A stretch of DNA of 64,000 nucleotides from Siphonodentalium dalli (GCA_032622095.1 CP136063.1:85227980-85291979); one strand, 5' to 3'. Shown: positions 1 through 10,061, counted from the first letter of the stretch. The notes: generated by a model not told the origin, from the sequence alone. Made by a program: numbers and translations.

Positions 1-472
1 GTATAGCTCTTGCGACATTACCTCGCTACCACAATCTTGACTCAATCTCAGACAGTGTCACGAGGATATCACATCAACATCCGACATTTTGTTCTTCTTC
101 CAATAAACCACTCTAAGAAATATTTATATGATCAACGTTCATGTTGACAGGGAGATATCATACAACACGGTGAGAATAACAAATCACCATCAGCGTCCGT
201 TTGGAATGATGTTCAGACACTCGCAGTGCGAAGGCACGGGCGTAGGAGCAAACTCGATAGGCGGGTTCGTTGTTAGACTCAGGTTCCATATGAGCAGCCA
301 ATGGTGTCGGAACCTCTGCACACAGACGCCACCAGTGCATGTATCGTTGGCTCTGGAAAATTATAAAGGTAAAATAGTATAAAGGTAAAGTTGATTGACA
401 ACCCTTATAAAACTGTCTCATGGTTTACCAGAGTAACACAAATCTTAGTTAATTTACAGCGGTCTTTTGGGT
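1..472. other. no supported gene; coding-like patch
   Basis: No recognisable repeat or gene. About 128-355 is less AT-rich than its surroundings and open in more than one frame on both strands. On the minus strand a possible splice acceptor (TTATAATTTTCCAG) precedes position 355 and the following reading is open for about 50 codons. No protein family was recognised and no partner splice site is convincing, so no exon is called. Confidence 0.3.
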
Positions 473-583
473 GGTAAATATGTATAGGTTATAACCCGCT
501 TGGGCGTCTGTACAAGAAATATAGCGCCGCGGTCTGTATTTCTTGTACAGATACCCAAGTGGGTTATGACATATTTATAAACC
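473..583. repeat. hairpin (palindromic) repeat
   Basis: Two arms of about 45-50 bases are near-perfect reverse complements. The left arm starts GGTAAATATGTATAGG and the right arm ends ACATATTTATAAACC. They share a TCTGTACAAGAAATA block next to a short GC-rich loop (GCGCCGCGG). It would fold into a long hairpin and is typical of an internally deleted inverted-repeat element. No target duplication was identified. Confidence 0.75.
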
Positions 584-1133
584 GATTCACACCCCAAGGC
601 AAACAGAATTGAGCCTCATTCTATACGACGATTACCTGTCAATTACCATTCAATCAATAGTTAATTGAATGGTTCGTGATGTTACATTTTCCTGTTCAAC
701 AATTAGTCAAATGCTCGTTGAAAATCGGATCACTTGCGTCAGCATTATTTATCAGCGTTGATGAACCATTTTGTCTCCGAATTTGAAAACGTTTTATGCT
801 GATGACGTGTTTCTGGATAAAACAGATTCTTCCTTGTGATAATAAACTGTTCCGGCTGTTAAGGTTATTTTTTGTCTTGTTGTCATTATGGAATTATCGT
901 TCAGAATACAGTAGGCAATCAATGTTCCGGTAGTGTTCGGACTATAACACATTTTATCACATAATTTGGCCATAAAAGCAGTTTCATAATTATCGGTAAT
1001 AGACACGTTTAATATCAGCGCGTGCGATGACGTCACGGCGTTCTTCAGATAACTTGCGATCGCTGTAGTTTATGATTGTTGTTTTCGATGAATATTTCGC
1101 GTTGCTTCGGGTTTATTTGATCATGTGATAAAA
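584..1133. other. intergenic, nothing recognised
   Basis: AT-rich sequence with only short, unsupported open frames. No repeat family shared with the rest of the window was seen. Confidence 0.5.
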
Positions 1134-1279
1134 GGTATCTCACACTCGTCCTATTTTATACGTAATTTATCAACCTCGTCCTCTAAATTCTATTTGAGCC
1201 TCGGTAAACCTCGGCTCAAATCGAATTTAGTGAACTCGGTTGATAAATTCCGTATAAAATAGGAACTCATGTGAGATCC
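1134..1279. repeat. 146-bp palindromic hairpin element
   Basis: An almost continuous inverted repeat. The left arm begins GGTATCTCACACTCGTCC and the right arm ends GGAACTCATGTGAGATCC. The centre is the near-palindrome GCCTCGGTAAACCTCGGC. Arms of about 65 bases differ at only a few positions, so the copy is young or structurally constrained. Confidence 0.8.
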
Positions 1280-1832
1280 TCTATGTATGAAGTGTGTGAT
1301 GAAATATCACCGGCATTCGTGACAACAGATATAACCAAACCTGCATATATTGCCTGCATTTTCGGCGTACATGCACGCATATGCGAACAGATTGTTGAAT
1401 GTTCTCAATTGTATCATTCCAAAGATCATTACTTGATTATTGTGAATTATACATTCCAAACAGGTTTGGATTTCGTTCAGTTTACTTCCAATCACCCGTC
1501 CCACCGGACAAACCAAAAAATATTCAATCATAAGTGTTGCCCCCCCCCTTCTCCCACAGATGCAGCCCACCCCATCTATGACCCCTACTGATGATATGGT
1601 CCGTGTTTTAACTTCCTGAGTGACTGGTGCTATATAACATTATGGCGTATTGTTAGAATTTCACACCTTCTGTTCCGATCTGCTTCCAGCTTTCTATCCA
1701 ATTAATGTAAATGTCTGTGTGCTATTTAGCTCAATTCTATATATTGGCCCCGTCGAAATACAGTTTCCTACAAGAAATAATGTTCACGAATTGGAGCAAT
1801 TTAATTGGCCGAGAATGTGAACCGGTTTATAA
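1280..1832. other. intergenic, nothing recognised
   Basis: No gene or repeat was recognised. An open frame (1,271-1,591, plus strand) begins inside the preceding hairpin and has no recognisable protein features. Confidence 0.5.
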
Positions 1833-1910
1833 ATGGTAATTACTATGCCGGTAACAAAAATATAGTTATCGTTGCAATTTAACTACGTTTTTGTTACCAT
1901 TAATTACCAT
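1833..1910. repeat. short inverted repeat
   Basis: Left arm ATGGTAATTACTATGCCGG then TAACAAAAA; right arm TTTTTGTTACCATTAATTACCAT. The arms are imperfect and surround a loop of about 28 bases. It resembles the ATGGTAATTACC-type arms near 2.8-3.0 kb and may be a remnant of the same family. Confidence 0.5.
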
Positions 1911-2328
1911 GATATACGATTACAATAGTGTTACTACCAAAACAACGCTGTAAGTTAACTATGGGTTTTAGTTTAAACATATTTTATTGTACCATTTATG
2001 TACAATTGGGATTGGGGCACAAGTTATAACAACTTAGATAGCTCCTCCCCAATACAATTACAATACACAGTAACAAGATATAGTGACATGTTTAAATTGT
2101 TTTGTGTATTACAGGATCCAGGTTCGATGTATGAATTCGTTTGATTGGATTAACGTATATATGCATGACATTAGAGGTATGAGTTAGTTATGTAGCTTTG
2201 GGGTAATATAATGATGGCAATCGTGATGGTGAAGCAATAAGCATTGTCACTGGTTCGCGATTTTCAAGATGGCCGATGGTTCCATATGGTCCGATTCCTA
2301 GCATTTTACCCAACCCACCGATAAAAGT

Positions 2329-2657
2329 TCAAAGTTAAGAAGTAGCTAGCATCCATTTGTAAACATTCGACAGTGCGAGCATTTTTTATCAGTATTTGAT
2401 GGCATAATTTCAGTTATTCTGAGTGCAACTACGGGTTTAAGAATTGTTTTGTGGCCATGTCATCTACAGAGTTAGGATCTGGTGACGATGCGGACATTAA
2501 TTCAAACATTTAAGCGATGGACGCCCCCTTTTGTCAACGAACTTCTCATAATTTACTGATAAATAGCGAGTATTTGCGATAAAAAAAAAACGCAAAATCA
2601 TATGTGATACACCCAATGAGCCATATGCTAAAAATAGATGCTACTTCTTAACTTTGA
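2329..2657. mobile_element. MITE-like element with 26-28 bp inverted ends
   Basis: The left end CAAAGTTAAGAAGTAGCTAG (2,330 on) is matched in reverse complement by CTACTTCTTAACTTTG (2,641-2,656), giving an element of about 330 bp. Inside, at 2,465-2,512, an ATG opens an 18-codon frame rich in Ser, Gly and Asp that ends in TAA. It could be the remnant of the first codons of a gene once carried by a longer parent element, but that is inference. The flanks share weaker inverted similarity. Confidence 0.6.
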
Positions 2658-2767
2658 CCTCCGGAGACCAAATGGCGGATTCAACGCGAGTTAGTGATCA
2701 TACTTATGGGTGTAAATTTGTAATGGGGAGTGCGGTTAGTAGCAACTATATATTTATGAACTTCTGC

Positions 2768-3000
2768 AATTATTGGTTATTTCACTATGGTGATTACCAT
2801 TATGATTACAAAAGTTTTATCACCCAAAACACCGTTGTAAATTGAGTGGTAAAAATATGGAATCACCATGGTATTGCCAAAGTGAAATAAACCATTACTT
2901 TTTAACGGTGTGTTGGGTGGTAAAACTGGTAACTCACCATGGTGATCACCATAGTGAAATAAACCATAATTAATTTACAACGGTGTTTGTGTTGGTGACA
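2768..3000. repeat. cluster of nested inverted repeats
   Basis: TTATTTCACTATGGTGATTA (about 2,776 on) recurs in reverse complement as GGTGATCACCATAGTGAAAT (2,941 on). CACCGTTGTAAATT (2,831) pairs with AATTTACAACGGTG (2,972). A third partial arm (AAAGTGAAATAAACC, 2,880) lies between them. The region is a nested palindromic element. Related fragments (AATTTACAGCGG, GGGTGGTAAA) occur at about 450-475. Confidence 0.6.
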
Positions 3001-3020
3001 CCAAAGAACGTCATGGTATT

Positions 3021-3215
3021 TATTAGGAACAAGAAAACCATAGTCAGAAATGGTAACGCCCCCCCAAGATCATATTATTAGCCATAAATATAAATTATAA
3101 TATAAAATATATTGGTTACATTAATGCACCGATTATCTATTTATAAAATCCCCATGGGACCACAGATTTCTACAATTTGTAGAACAGTATACACCGGTGG
3201 CGTTAATGACGGCAT
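3021..3215. mobile_element. deletion derivative of the 14.8-16.9 kb long-inverted-repeat element
   Basis: Starts GGAACAAGAAAACCATAGTC and follows the left end of the element at 14,824 almost base for base to GCACCG. It then jumps to sequence matching about 15,590-15,660 of that element (CTATTTATAAA, GACCACA, AACAGTATACAC). About 0.65 kb present in the long copy is missing, as expected for an internally deleted non-autonomous copy. Confidence 0.7.
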
Positions 3216-3532
3216 ACAATCTACCTTGATTTCGAAGGGAACAGAATGATGTAACCAAATAATATATTATAAATTGAGCTTATAGGTTGTAGTGATCTGA
3301 ATGCTCATAAGTATGAAAGGGTTCTAATTGATAATCCAAGCTGTAGTTGCGGTTATGCTTAAAAATATGAGGATACCGTGCACTACATGTACATAGCCTT
3401 ATGTCAATTATTTTATCGACAACGTCAATCCGTATTATCAACATTAAAACATAAATTGTGAAATGTATATCAAAGATATCATCAGCCGAGCAACACATGC
3501 TGTAGATTCTAATACAAATTCGTTAATTTAAT
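3216..3532. other. intergenic, nothing recognised
   Basis: AT-rich sequence without a recognised repeat or gene. Confidence 0.5.
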
Positions 3533-3542
3533 TTGCAAACGG

Positions 3543-3798
3543 GCAAGCCTTGAAAGAGTGTGTCTGTCATTTGCAGAATGAGGTTCCCAGAGGGTGAATT
3601 TAGTGATGCTACCCCGCATAGCGGGCTATCATCACCAAATTCACCCTCTGGGAACCTCATTCTGCTGAGGTGTAAGCAGAATGAGGTCACCAGAGGGTGA
3701 ATTTGGTGATGCTAGCCCGCTATGCGGGATAGCATCACTAAATTCACCCTCTGGGGACCTCATTCTGCAAATGACAGGCACACTATTTCAAGGCTTGC
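3543..3798. mobile_element. double-palindrome MITE, copy 1
   Basis: The outer ends GCAAGCCTTGAAA and TTTCAAGGCTTGC are inverted repeats, continuing inward through GTCATTTGCAGAATGAGGT. Between them lie two consecutive palindromes of about 90 bp each. Both are built from GCAGAATGAGGT, CCAGAGGGTGAATTT and a CCCGC-TAGCGGG centre, and are separated by TGAGGTGTAA. AAACGG flanks both sides (3,537-3,542 and 3,799-3,804) and is a candidate 6-bp target duplication. Copy 2 is at 7,928-8,387. Confidence 0.85.
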
Positions 3799-4019
3799 AA
3801 ACGGCTAATTCTTACTTGCACAGTCCAACTGGTACGTATTGGTTGAGGTTGTTGAAACTGACGACATCGTAGTTGGTACCATCTATGATTGTCGTATTAA
3901 ATAGTTTGTAGAACACTCGCCTAAAAGAGAACAAATTGCGGAAATAACGTGTTTAAATAAGGCTATGTTTCTTTTGTGGTAATTGTTTTACACATTTTAA
4001 CAAGACCATCGCAAGGGCG

Positions 4020-4215
4020 TGGCAAAATTGGCGGAACCCAAAACCGAACTTGATCTGTATTTTTTTGGTTAATAAATTAATATAACAAATTTCATTCCAT
4101 TCAGGTGAGACTTACTACTGTTATCATCCGGAAACGAAAACTGAGTGCAAATTTAAACAAAAAGGGTCATAACTCTGGTGAAAATTGGAGGACGGAACCC
4201 GGGCGAATTCGAACA
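4020..4215. repeat. dispersed repeat fragment (mollusc-type)
   Basis: Contains CAAATTTCATTCCATTCAGG, GTTATCATCCGGAAACGAAA and AAAGGGTCATAACTCTGG. Part of this block recurs at 5,085-5,205. From memory this combination resembles a dispersed repeat common in mollusc genomes; that is recollection, not a search. A related stretch runs to about 4,440, where an 81-codon open frame is not considered a gene. Confidence 0.5.
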
Positions 4216-4740
4216 TGACCCGTATTTTTGTGCTAGTAAACCCGCATACCAGTTTTATTCCATTCATCAAGAGCCCAGAAGAGAACTATATGACTCCCTA
4301 CCCAATGTTGCCCTATCCGAGAATACTCTAATGCGGGGATCAAGGGAGCTTAGCCTTCGCGAAAACAAACAAATATTTAATGCAGTACAGACATATATTA
4401 TGAGAACCCAAAGATTTCCATGATCTGTACGGGTAACAAATTGTTTTTAATTCCGGCCGCGTTATTCCCCATTATACATGTAGTACTAAATGTCTTGCGA
4501 TAACGATTATTTTATAAGTTACTTACTTGTCACCATTCTGTATATACGTGAAATGATTCCACGTGAAGGATGCTGCGATATTCACATGCAGTAAACACCA
4601 TTGAAATAGGAATTGGCCATTGCGATTGACCCCCTCCCATGGAGCCTGACGCATGTATATTAATATAGACGAGCATCATTTTTATCACGCAACAACTCAA
4701 TTATTGAAAACTATGTCCCCCTCCTGTCTTTTACTTTTTC
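4216..4740. other. no supported gene
   Basis: Apart from possible continuation of the repeat fragment to the left, nothing was recognised. Confidence 0.4.
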
Positions 4741-4777
4741 ACCCTCTCTCACTCTCTCTCACTCTCTCTTCCTCTCT

Positions 4778-4808
<31 letters not shown>

Positions 4809-4812
4809 ACTG
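4741..4812. repeat. CT-rich microsatellite
   Basis: Imperfect (CT)n with interspersed CAC, CCT and TCC units, ending in about 13 uninterrupted CT pairs. Confidence 0.9.
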
Positions 4813-5084
4813 CCTCTTGCTATCCCTAACACTATCTTCTCCCTGTCTCCATCCCTAACTCAAACTTAGTTATATCTCCATTTCTCCTAAAAAAACATTA
4901 TTTCTATCTTTTCCCGTCTGATCGATACCCCTCCCTCACTTATTGGGGAAGGGGCATGTCGCCAAGAGGAGAAGACTTCATATAAGCCCTCGGGCTTGTT
5001 GTCTGATTCTCATTTCCATACATTATCTCTTCTATTTTTACATATATGTATCATCTGTATATTATGTTATGTTGGATTTGGAAA

Positions 5085-5205
5085 TAAAAATATGTTTACA
5101 CTATTCCATTCAGTTGAGACTATCTAAAGTTATCATCCGGAAACGAAAAAAAAGCTAATTACGGACGCACCGATCGACGGACGGCAAGACCAATAACATA
5201 ATATC
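5085..5205. repeat. dispersed repeat fragment with GACGGACGG tail
   Basis: Shares TTCCATTCAG, TTGAGACTATCTAAAG (diverged) and GTTATCATCCGGAAACGAAA with the copy near 4.1 kb. It continues into AAAGCTAATTACGGACGCAC and GATCGACGGACGG. Confidence 0.55.
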
Positions 5206-5351
5206 AGCCATTTTTTTTTAAACGGGTGTATTAAAACGCATTCTACACAAAACAGTTTCAATGCACTCCTCAACAGATTAAGGATGATTCAGGTTCAGGG
5301 TTCCAGAGCTCCAGTTAAATCAACAACATGACAAAATCTAATTTAGCCAAA

Positions 5352-5538
5352 TTTAAATGCCCACTTAATTTCAGCAGTGTTCTATTTCTCTGTGGGCATC
5401 TTCTGAGACATAGATGTTTCAAATAGTGATGATTTATAGTATTTTAATCATATTTTATGGCATAGATTGTTATTAAAACCGTATATCAAGTAACTATAAC
5501 AAAATAATCGGCGACTCGAAAATTAAATGGGCCTTTAA
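5352..5538. mobile_element. MITE with GCCCACTTAATTT ends, copy 1
   Basis: The left end TTTAAATGCCCACTTAATTT and the right end AAAATTAAATGGGCCTTTAA are inverted repeats of about 20 bp, making an element of 187 bp. A related copy in the opposite orientation lies at 10,911-11,085, and a third end (GGCCCACTTAATTTTCGAA) is at 17,471. Confidence 0.7.
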
Positions 5539-5793
5539 GTATGCCTATATACAAGGTCAAGAGGGGTACCCAAAATATAACCTTGTTCATTGACAACAAA
5601 ACGCTATAGCTCATATTCAAATGGGTTGTTTGTTAGTATAGATGTAAACAATCAATAATCAAAGTAAAAAAATATATTTTCAAGAAGGTGGAGGGCAATA
5701 ACCGCTTTCCACTCCCTATTGGAAAAAATAGTATTGTAAAAACCATAGTAAAATATACCATGGTATTTTGGACACCTGTTCTATAGTAAATAG
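5539..5793. other. intergenic, nothing recognised
   Basis: AT-rich; contains no supported feature. Confidence 0.45.
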
Positions 5794-5951
5794 AGGATAT
5801 CCACACTTTTTCAGTGGATATGGGTTATATCTCATGAGTGATTACAATACATTGAATTTCCACGAGTGGCTTTAGCCACGAGTGGAAATTCAAATGTTTT
5901 GTCATCACGAATGAGATTTAACCCATATCCACTGAAAAGGTGTGGATATTC
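5794..5951. repeat. 158-bp palindromic hairpin element
   Basis: ATATCCACAC then TTTTTCAGTGGATATGGGTT on the left mirrors AACCCATATCCACTGAAAAG then GTGTGGATAT on the right. The arms continue inward to a near-perfect centre, CCACGAGTGGCTTTAGCCAC. Only a few arm positions differ. Confidence 0.8.
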
Positions 5952-6179
5952 TGTTTGTTATATACTTTAGTTACTTGCCTATGGCCCCCCATGAATGTCA
6001 ATACATCAGAAATTTCAAGCTGATTTCACCCATTAGTGGGATATCACTTATATCTCACTGCTAAAACCTTATAATTCATGGGCAATTATATAATAAATAT
6101 ATATATAATATAGTAATATTATACTTCTGCTGTAGTATATATACAATTTTACTATACTATAGCAACTTGTATACAAGTT

Positions 6180-6250
6180 CTGTCTGTATGTCTGCCTCTG
6201 TGTGTATGTGTGTGGGGGGGGGTGTCGGTGCGCGCGCGTGTGTGTGTCTT
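6180..6250. repeat. GT/CG-rich microsatellite
   Basis: TGTGTGTATGTGTGTG, then ten G, then a CGCGCGCGTGTGTGTGTG tract. It abuts the left side of the MITE copy that ends at 6,564. Confidence 0.85.
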
Positions 6251-6564
6251 ATAGACTCGAAATCTGCTTGACCGATCTGACTCAAATTTGATATGTAGGC
6301 CTACTTTGATCCCAGGAACAACATTGACGGGTCCAATTTCATAATAACCCTTGATTTTAGAGTTACCCATCTTCATCCGCAATTTGTCCGTTTGGACACG
6401 TGTTTCTGGGCCACATCTCGAGAAATTAACAAACTTCAAAAATCGATATATGATCGCTTTGAGCTTTGATGGGTGGGATTCTAAAATCAAATCAAATATT
6501 TTGTTACCCCCGAAGTCAAAGAAATAGTAATTTAGGAGCGTCTGGTCGGATTGAGTACCTTTAA
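6250..6564 (-). mobile_element. TTAA-flanked MITE family, copy A (left end lost)
   Basis: The right end CGGATTGAGTACCTTTAA is the family terminus. The interior shares GATTTTAGAGTTA, ATCTTCATCCGCAATTTG, TCAAAAATCGATAT and CCCCCGAAGTCAAAGAAATA with copies C and E. The left end is replaced by microsatellite and diverged sequence, so this copy is 5' truncated or rearranged. Confidence 0.75.
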
Positions 6565-6685
6565 GGGAAAATATTTCCTGGTGACATAAGTTGTTGTTGA
6601 CCAGTCTCTACGGCTCAATTTGTATGTTATCCCGCTGAATCAAACAAATAGATCATGGAAGAAATACATATCTTTAGTATAATAG

Positions 6686-6966
6686 GTATCACCCCTGGTC
6701 AAGTGGTCCTGCTATTGTGGTATAATCCGGATGGGTCCTGTTGATACTATGATTGTGTTAGGACAAACTGATGTATATATGTTCTTTAATGTTTCATACA
6801 GACACTGGCTTTTTCTCAAATCGCTCGGATTAGCCAAACACCGCGAAAATGACAATTTGGGAAAAAATAAGGGTACTTTTTCGTAATGGCATCAGTTTGC
6901 CCTACCTGAATCATAGCAATTCAACATGACCATCCGCATCAGCATGATGCAACCAGGGGTGGGTAT
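6686..6966. mobile_element. MITE with ATCACCCCTGG ends, copy 1
   Basis: Left end TATCACCCCTGGTCAAGTGG; right end AACCAGGGGTGGGTAT. The interior (TATATATGTTCTTTAATGTT, AATCGCTCGGATTAGCCAAA, GGCATCAGTTTGCCCTACC) recurs in copy 2 at 15,680-16,157. It ends about 28 bases from the splice donor of the minus-strand exon, so it lies in that gene's first intron. Confidence 0.75.
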
Positions 6967-6994
6967 GTCTATCAAACAAGAGAGCTGTACTCAC

Positions 6995-7539
6995 GTTTCG
7001 CAACATCCGTCCGGTACCACCTGTATGTCGTATATGTAATTTTTATCAGGTTTCCCTGGAATCATGGATCTGGAATGTTCAAGCTGCGCTATTTTATTGG
7101 TAGAACTAAACAATCCTTCGAACCTACCCATCACCGAATTCTGTAAATCAGGCTTCATTAAAGTTAGCTCGGGCTTCATTAAAGTTTCACATTCTGCTTT
7201 CGTGCAACCGCACGGTTGTGTGTTTTTCGTTGGGAAACGTGGCGATTGTCGTCCTGTAAACGCTCCTCCTGTTGGGCTATATATATTTGTGTTTTTCGTA
7301 TGGAAACTTGGCAATTGTCGTCCTGCAAACGCGGTTCTTTGTGGTCTAATTCCCATGAAATCATAATATGATCTCATGACGTCATACTCTTGCCGTGCCC
7401 GTGGAATGTGCATGAGTGCAGTTGTCGTATAGACTGTTAGTAGTAAGAAAATGCGGACGATCAAATTTTCCGCGTAAGTACTGAAAAATTCGGCCTCCCT
7501 TCGACCAGTTGGACCGAAGTTTGACATCCTTCTGGACAA
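6995..7539 (-). CDS. first exon of a probable type II membrane protein (partial)
   Basis: A minus-strand frame opens with ATG at 7,539 and reads about 181 codons to a consensus donor (GTGAGTAC, minus strand, from 6,994). The in-frame TGA lies inside that donor, so the stop is probably removed by splicing. Visible features: a short basic N-terminus (MSRRM), one hydrophobic segment at about residues 25-42 (NLIVRIFLLLTVYTTTALM) with no obvious cleavage site, then a long stem. The stem has two related copies of a segment ending in TKNT (AGRQLPSFHTKNT and TGRQSPRFPTKNT) and a doubled LMKPEL/LMKPDL. This layout suits a Golgi type II anchor protein such as a glycosyl- or sulfotransferase, but the catalytic part is not in this exon and the family is unknown. 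The next exon should lie at lower coordinates or beyond the window. A second ATG four codons downstream could also start translation. Confidence 0.55.
7222..7333 (-). repeat. tandem duplication within the exon (about 69-bp period)
   Basis: GTGTTTTTCGT and ATTGTCGTCCTG occur in two blocks offset by about 69 bases (7,222-7,263 and 7,291-7,333). The offset is a multiple of three, so the duplication keeps the frame and produces the two TKNT-ending stem repeats. Confidence 0.7.
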
Positions 7540-7927
7540 ACTAAATTTAGCTGTGTTTCGAGGACAGACACACTATATCACGAACATTTTGGAATCAAGA
7601 CGATATAAAGAATTCCTTCCCAGAAACTAGAACAATTCTAGAACAAACATGTGTAGTATCAACTAATTTTCATTTGAATTGACGAAAGAATCTGAGCCTT
7701 TTCGGTTTATAATCCAACAGTTGAGGAGAACATTTGTTGATAAATCACACTTTGAAAAACTCACACCAAGCAGTGTGCACACATATCATAAGTTGTGTAC
7801 GTGCGTGACGTTTAGGGCAGCCGAATCTAATGGACACTATTTCTTGTACAGTTTCTTGGTGGCACGTTTCGCCCGAACGCGAAGACATATATATTATATG
7901 GGATGATATATATATACGGTGATGAAA
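7540..7927. other. upstream region of the minus-strand exon
   Basis: Holds the expected 5' UTR or promoter of the exon above. No TATA box, initiator or other defined promoter element could be assigned from sequence alone. Confidence 0.35.
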
Positions 7928-8387
7928 CAAGTCTGAGTTCAGTGTGCATGTCATTTGCAGAATGAGGTTCCCAGAGGGCGAATTTAGGGACGCTATCCCG
8001 CATTGCAGGCTAGCATCACTAAATTCACCCTCTGGGAACCTCATTCTGCATGGCCTCATCTGCTATGGGAGACATAGACTCAGATTTAAGTTCCCAAATA
8101 GTGAATATTGTGATGTATGTACACCCATTGGGAACGTCAATTATGCAATGTGTCGTCTGCCAATTTGGGCATACATGTATAGAGAAACTAATCTAAGAAA
8201 AGAAATAGAATCTTTGTGAAGAAGTTTCCATAAAAAATTGATAATAAAGAAACTTTCCAGAGAAGATGAGTCCTAAGCAGAATGAGGTCCACAGAGGCTG
8301 AATTTAGTGATGGCGGGATAGCGTCACTTAATTCACCCATCTGGTGACCTCAATCTGCAAATGACAGGCACACTAATCTCAGGCTTG
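7928..8387. mobile_element. double-palindrome MITE, copy 2
   Basis: Left end CAAGTCTGAGTTCAGTGTG then GTCATTTGCAGAATGAGGT; right end GACCTCAATCTGCAAATGAC then AGGCACACTAATCTCAGGCTTG. These are the diverged ends of copy 1. The first palindrome (7,957-8,050) is well preserved. The second (8,276-8,358) is shortened and mutated. About 220 bp of other sequence (8,051-8,275) separates the palindromes instead of ten bases. Confidence 0.75.
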
Positions 8388-8699
8388 TAATTGATGATGT
8401 ATACATTCATTATTTAAGAGCGACATGTAAGACAGTTTGAATCTTTGTTCTGCACTGTTGTCTCTCACTGAGGGAGTACCTTCCTATCTGTTTACTCGCA
8501 TCAAGAATTAATTGTTGACATTAATTTAGCATGCAAACGTCGTATATAATCATCATGTACATTTTGAATACGAAGGCGGCATGATATAATGACATCTGGC
8601 TTAGTTTCCTTTGACATAACCATTTTATGCTACATACTCATTGACGAGTAGTTCCCTTATGAAATGTTGAGATAATAAGTTCAACAAACGACCGTTGAA
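8388..8699. other. intergenic, nothing recognised
   Basis: No gene or repeat was recognised between two MITEs. Confidence 0.5.
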
Positions 8700-9099
8700 T
8701 TAAAGGTACTCAATCCGATTAAACACTCCTAAATTGCTATTTCTTTGGTTTCGAGGGTAAACAAATATTTGATTCGAGTCGACCCATCAACGCAGAGTTA
8801 TCAGATACCGATTTTTGAAGTTTGTTAGAAGATGGATAACTCTAAAAACAAGTGGTAATACGGTCAAATTTCGTGAATACTCAAGTGATAATACGGCGAT
8901 ATTTCGTTGAACAAAATGTTGATAAATAACACGTTTTGGAAAATTTTATACCACAGTTGACAGAGGTTATCATTATTTTGTTGCAATTAAATGATTCTGA
9001 TTACTAAAGCGTATTTTGAAGGAATGTTGTTGTTGTTGTTGTTGTTGTTGTTGTATCTTGATGATATGGGGACTCTCTGATCGGATTGAGTTCCTTTAA
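8700..9099 (+). mobile_element. TTAA-flanked MITE family, copy B (full length)
   Basis: Begins TTAAAGGTACTCAATCCGAT and ends ATCGGATTGAGTTCCTTTAA, a 400-bp element with inverted ends of about 20 bp. Interior landmarks: ATTTGATTCGAGTCGA, GATGGATAACTCTAAAA, GTTGATAAATAACACG and a (TTG)n tract near the right end. The TTAA at each end could be a target duplication; this is inferred from the pattern across copies. Confidence 0.85.
9024..9054 (+). repeat. (TTG)n microsatellite inside MITE copy B
   Basis: About ten uninterrupted TTG units. Shorter TTG or AAC tracts occupy the equivalent place in copies C, E and F, so the tract belongs to the family and has varied in length. Confidence 0.9.
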
Positions 9100-9414
9100 T
9101 TATCTAAACATTTCCGACCAATGAATATGAATGATTCTGCACTTGTATTATAATTTCGTCTGTCTGTCGTCTGCTCATATAACCTTAACATTCCTCCAAC
9201 TGAATAATAGACCATTCCAATGAATACTTGTATAGCTGATGGGGAAAATGAATTTAGTAAAGAAAGTTATAAGAGCCGGCACGCGTTTTGCATACATCCT
9301 GGCTAAAAATAGCAAGGTATTTTCAACAAAGAAATTCTCTGGATCTATCAGGCGAAAAATCTTAAATTTCACATATCATCTTCATTGTATTTTTAGAAGA
9401 GTAAAATAGTTGTT

Positions 9415-9829
9415 GTTAACCCTTTCAGTGCCAGATCCGATTTTTGTATCAACCCATATACCCTGTGCCGATGCATTCTCTTATATATGCGAGTCGACCA
9501 TAGTTCGCCTCGCATATATAAGAGAATGCATTGGCCAAACAATTTTTCATAATTTGTTATTATTTTTTACAATTTTTTACAATTTTTTCTTATATTCTTT
9601 AACAGACTTATTTTGTAGGTTTAGTGCCAGGGAATCTTACGTTTTTCATGGGCATCAAAATTATTACTATGAATGCTTGGTGATAGTTTTGAGTTATAAC
9701 ATGCCCCTAAGGTTTTATCCAGTTTGTTTTTAAATTCGCTATAGCATGCTTAAGCATACCCAAAAGGGCCGATTTTACAGACCGTAATTTAGGGCCGATA
9801 AGATCGGCCCTGGCACTGAAAGTTTTAAC
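9415..9829. mobile_element. MITE with GTTAACCCTTTCAGTGCC ends (element 1)
   Basis: Left end GTTAACCCTTTCAGTGCCAG; right end GGCACTGAAAGTTTTAAC. Subterminal GATCCGAT and AAGATCGGCCC also mirror each other. It contains one 69-bp palindrome (9,467-9,535) shared with element 2. The rest is T-rich low-complexity sequence with no coding signal. Confidence 0.75.
9467..9535. repeat. 69-bp palindrome P1
   Basis: GCCGATGCATTCTCTTATAT then ATGCGAG, mirrored by CTCGCATATATAAGAGAATG then CATTGGC around TCGACCATAGTTCGC. Near-perfect. Confidence 0.9.
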
Positions 9830-9992
9830 CCGTTCTATGTTAACCCTTTACCCAACAAACCGGCCAAAACCGGCCAAATAAAGCTTCAACAGCCTAAACT
9901 ATCTTCGGTCTGTCTCAATAGAACCATACAAATATGGATATCATTGGAACCGACTCCTTGACCACATTGTGATAGTTACAGTTATACCCTGT

Positions 9993-10061
9993 GCCAATGC
10001 ATTCTCTTATATATGCGAGTCGACCATAGGTCGCCTCGCATATATAAGAGAATGCATTGGC
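9993..10061. repeat. 69-bp palindrome P2
   Basis: GCCAATGCATTCTCTTATAT arm with a TCGACCATAGGTCGC centre. Apart from that centre the arms are perfect reverse complements. Confidence 0.9.

Noticed and set aside
1271-1591. 106-codon plus-strand frame
   Set aside because: It begins in a palindromic repeat and has no recognised features.
6152-6490. 112-codon minus-strand frame
   Set aside because: It is the translation of MITE copy A and the neighbouring GT microsatellite.
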